Source of the DNA: Blastocystis sp. Blastoise
Lineage: Eukaryota > Sar > Bigyra > Opalinata > Blastocystidae
NCBI GenBank assembly: GCA_039096225.1
Contig: JBBPEB010000013.1
Span: forward strand, 1,204,001 to 1,268,000
DNA: 64,000 nt
Direction of reading: 5' to 3'
The notes beneath the pieces are model-generated. The model was not told where the DNA came from. It saw only the letters and a list, made by a program, of their open reading frames with translations, and did not search any database. Below, in pieces: positions 61,876-64,000 of the stretch. How positions within the stretch are numbered: position 1 is the stretch's first letter; every line of letters begins with the position of its first letter. The position numbers were made by a program, and so were the translations under genes.

Positions 61876-62069
61876 TATATATATATTACTATTAACATAA
61901 TTACTTAATTTCTATATATATATATTAGTATCACTATTCATTACTTATATATATATATATAGACGTATAGTACAAGAAGGAGTAAAATTATCTCTCTTTG
62001 ATTATATTATATTAAATTCGATCCTTGGTCTTTATCTATATAATACATTCATTCATCCTTTATTATTCG

Positions 62070-62132
<63 letters not shown>

Positions 62133-62340
62133 ATTCAATTATTATTAACTATATATATATATGTATAGTAATCGTTATCCTTTCATTCCGTTAATGTTAA
62201 CATCTGTACTGTGTTCTGTTGGCGTTATATACTGTTTCTTCTTATCCCTCATTTCTAGTTACAAAAAGCATGATGTTGTTCATTCCTATTTAGATACACC
62301 TGTGTCAACAGATACGTCAGAAATGGAAAGTGAGGGATAA
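59333..62340 (+). CDS. ALG8: ALG8, dolichyl-P-Glc alpha-1,3-glucosyltransferase of the ER
   Basis: Spliced gene of about a dozen exons, ATG 59333 ([20 protein letters not shown]), TAA 62338-62340. Adds the second glucose to Glc1Man9GlcNAc2-PP-dolichol in the ER lumen. Diagnostic stretches in order: [17 protein letters not shown], then across the first intron [95 protein letters not shown]. The HVHEKA and FKHI(F/Y)(M/L)Y..P motifs mark the ALG6/ALG8 family; the NWLAITH and RLFPFKRG.. wording fits ALG8. Multi-pass membrane protein. Introns are short and (TA)n-rich, one carrying a minisatellite. Confidence 0.93.
60140..60360 (+). repeat. Intronic minisatellite in ALG8
   Basis: Repeats built on CTATATAATACTATAATA with alternating length fill most of the intron that precedes the exon coding for [11 protein letters not shown]. 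Confidence 0.85.
61804..61871. repeat. (TA)n microsatellite in ALG8 intron
   Basis: About 68 bases of TA; another run of about 60 lies at 62070-62130 in the next intron. Confidence 0.93.
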
Positions 62341-64000
62341 AGAAATACTATTCCATCATATCATCAATTTAACTATGTATATATAATCAATATTCTATGT
62401 ATATACTTTTAATTATATATGTATTCATTGATATAATATTCATTCTTTTCATTTTTTCTTTTTCTTGGTTTTTTAATTATTTATCATATCTATACTCTAT
62501 TATATTCATATCTCATATATCTATTTTAATTTGCATAATTATGTTTATTATTATATATCTATATCTTTGTCATTTCTTCAAGTAATATGGCTATTTTATA
62601 TGTTTCGTTCTCTTGTATATGTCTTACTTAATAAATGATGAAAACATATATAGTTAACTAATTAATATCTATATATGCTATATAACTATTTAAAAGCATC
62701 TTTTAAGTATTATAATACATGCGTTCATCAACGTTCTATTAGTAATTTACGATTACTTTTATTTATATATTTATTATATATATACATTTTTTTTACATAT
62801 AAGATGACTTTTAAGTATAAGAGGTATTTTGGTGTGTCTAACACTTTTTGTCATATAGAATTCATTAAAATGAACAAGAGATCAGAATTATACCAATAGA
62901 TAAGGATACTTGTAGATAATAAAGTAATGATAATGATGAAACAGTCAAGTAGTCATTTGATGAAGTTCATGAATTCAGGCGAAACAAGTATTAACAAAAA
63001 AAGATGATTTAGAATGAGTGTATAATAACTAATAAATTCATATATATTAAAGATATAAAAATGGAAATGGAAAAGATAGTTTTTTTAATGTATATATGTA
63101 AGGAATGTATTTACTCATAATAGTTATATATCTTAGATTTAAAGAGTTCAATATTTAAAGGTATAATTATTGTAACAGTCATTCAAATGTAAATTATGTA
63201 ATAAAAACAAAATAAAAAAAATAAAATAAAAAATATGTATAACAATAACAGAAATAAATAGTTGAATTGAAGTCAAGAAAACAGAATAAAAATATGAAGA
63301 GAAATGATAACAACAAATAAATAATGAAAGAATCTTTATATAACAAAAGGAGAATATATATATATATATATAAATAATATACATATATATATATATATAA
63401 AGGAAATGAATAAAGATATGGTAAAAAAGTTCCCTAAAAACCAAATGATGAAAAGACAGAGAAATAAGATAAGGTATACATAAATATATATAAATAAATA
63501 AACAAATAAAAGGGTTAATATATAAAAAATGATTATATAAATACAAAATAATAATAAAAAAATGTAATATATATATATAGAATGTTGACTTATAAGAACC
63601 AGAATATAAAAAAAGAGAATGCCGTTTATATTTAAGAAAAGAGTATATTTTAATGAAATCTAAAACAAATTTGATAAAAATACTTTCTAAAGAAAATAAA
63701 TCAAAAAGTATATAAAAGAATTATATACTAATAAGCGATCAATAAAATGAAAAGAAAATAGATAAAAAAAAGCAACAACAAAAATTTAAAACGTATAAAT
63801 ATAAATATCAAATCTAAAATAGATTATTATATAAATTATAAAAGAATAAGTATTAATAAATACATAATGAAATGATTAAATACGAGAAAATAGCATTAAG
63901 ACAAAAAACAGAATTTAAAGAAAAAACAAGTTAAAATATAATAAATAATAACGAAAAACTATACTTTTTAAATATAAGCAGAAACGGTTTGAATAGATGT
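62341..64000. other. Gene-free right end
   Basis: 1.66 kb of AT-rich DNA, A-rich towards the right edge. Open frames are runs of I/Y/F/K without domain or splice support; I see no gene. Confidence 0.5.

Noticed and set aside
63148-63546. 132-codon minus-strand ORF of Y, I, F and L residues
   Set aside because: Low-complexity translation of AT-rich DNA; no splice partners or motifs.

Overview
The window is nuclear DNA from a very AT-rich unicellular eukaryote. Genes carry many short GT-AG introns, mostly running from GTATAT through (TA)n to ATATAG. TAA, TAG and TGA all serve as stops, so the code is standard and ciliate-type recoding is excluded. I cannot place the lineage: asparagine tracts, an unusual ubiquitin and the gene content suit a divergent protist. 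Spliced models below were built by hand from reading frame, splice consensus and similarity between paralogues. Ribosomal sequences used for snoRNA targets are recalled conserved segments, because no rRNA gene is in the window.

Left third (about 2.4-32.9 kb): a dense cluster of two lineage-expanded families. Four genes are BTB(T1-like)-TLDc proteins (2464+, 11338-, 24869+, 31196+). Five are large many-exon genes with an N-terminal BTB-like domain followed by short LRR-like repeats (8345-, 11629+, 18997-, 19341+, 30968-). Three pairs are head to head across 230-340 bp. One TLDc gene has a tandem second TLDc domain and another has no introns. A Myb/SANT DNA-binding gene (DMTF1/REB1/TTF1 type) runs off the left edge.

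Middle (34.9-40 kb): a tiny three-exon NEDD8-like gene is followed by about 4 kb with no credible protein gene but many structured RNA units. At least six fit box C/D snoRNAs (terminal stem, two bases, UGAUNA, then CUGA or a variant, then stem). Four have 10-11 nt guides complementary to universally conserved large-subunit rRNA. One 116-nt unit is duplicated exactly. Junctions of the form AG|GTATGT suggest intron-housed units and possibly recursive splicing.

Right part: a NOP12/RBM34-like ribosome-biogenesis factor (40.2-42.0 kb), a small unknown gene, an ankyrin-repeat gene, an intact Tc1 transposon (46.18-47.60 kb) inserted 85 bp before a two-unit polyubiquitin gene, a 6-kb disordered-protein gene, a KDEL-receptor-like gene, a small unknown ORF, the exon-junction protein Y14, tRNA-Leu(AAG) and the ER glucosyltransferase ALG8. 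Two neighbouring genes carry long (ATAAT)n arrays inside introns, in the same transcriptional orientation.

Functional themes: ribosome biogenesis (snoRNAs, NOP12, perhaps the Myb factor), ubiquitin/NEDD8 signalling (ubiquitin, NEDD8-like protein and nine BTB proteins that could be CUL3 adaptors), and ER function (ALG8, KDEL receptor).
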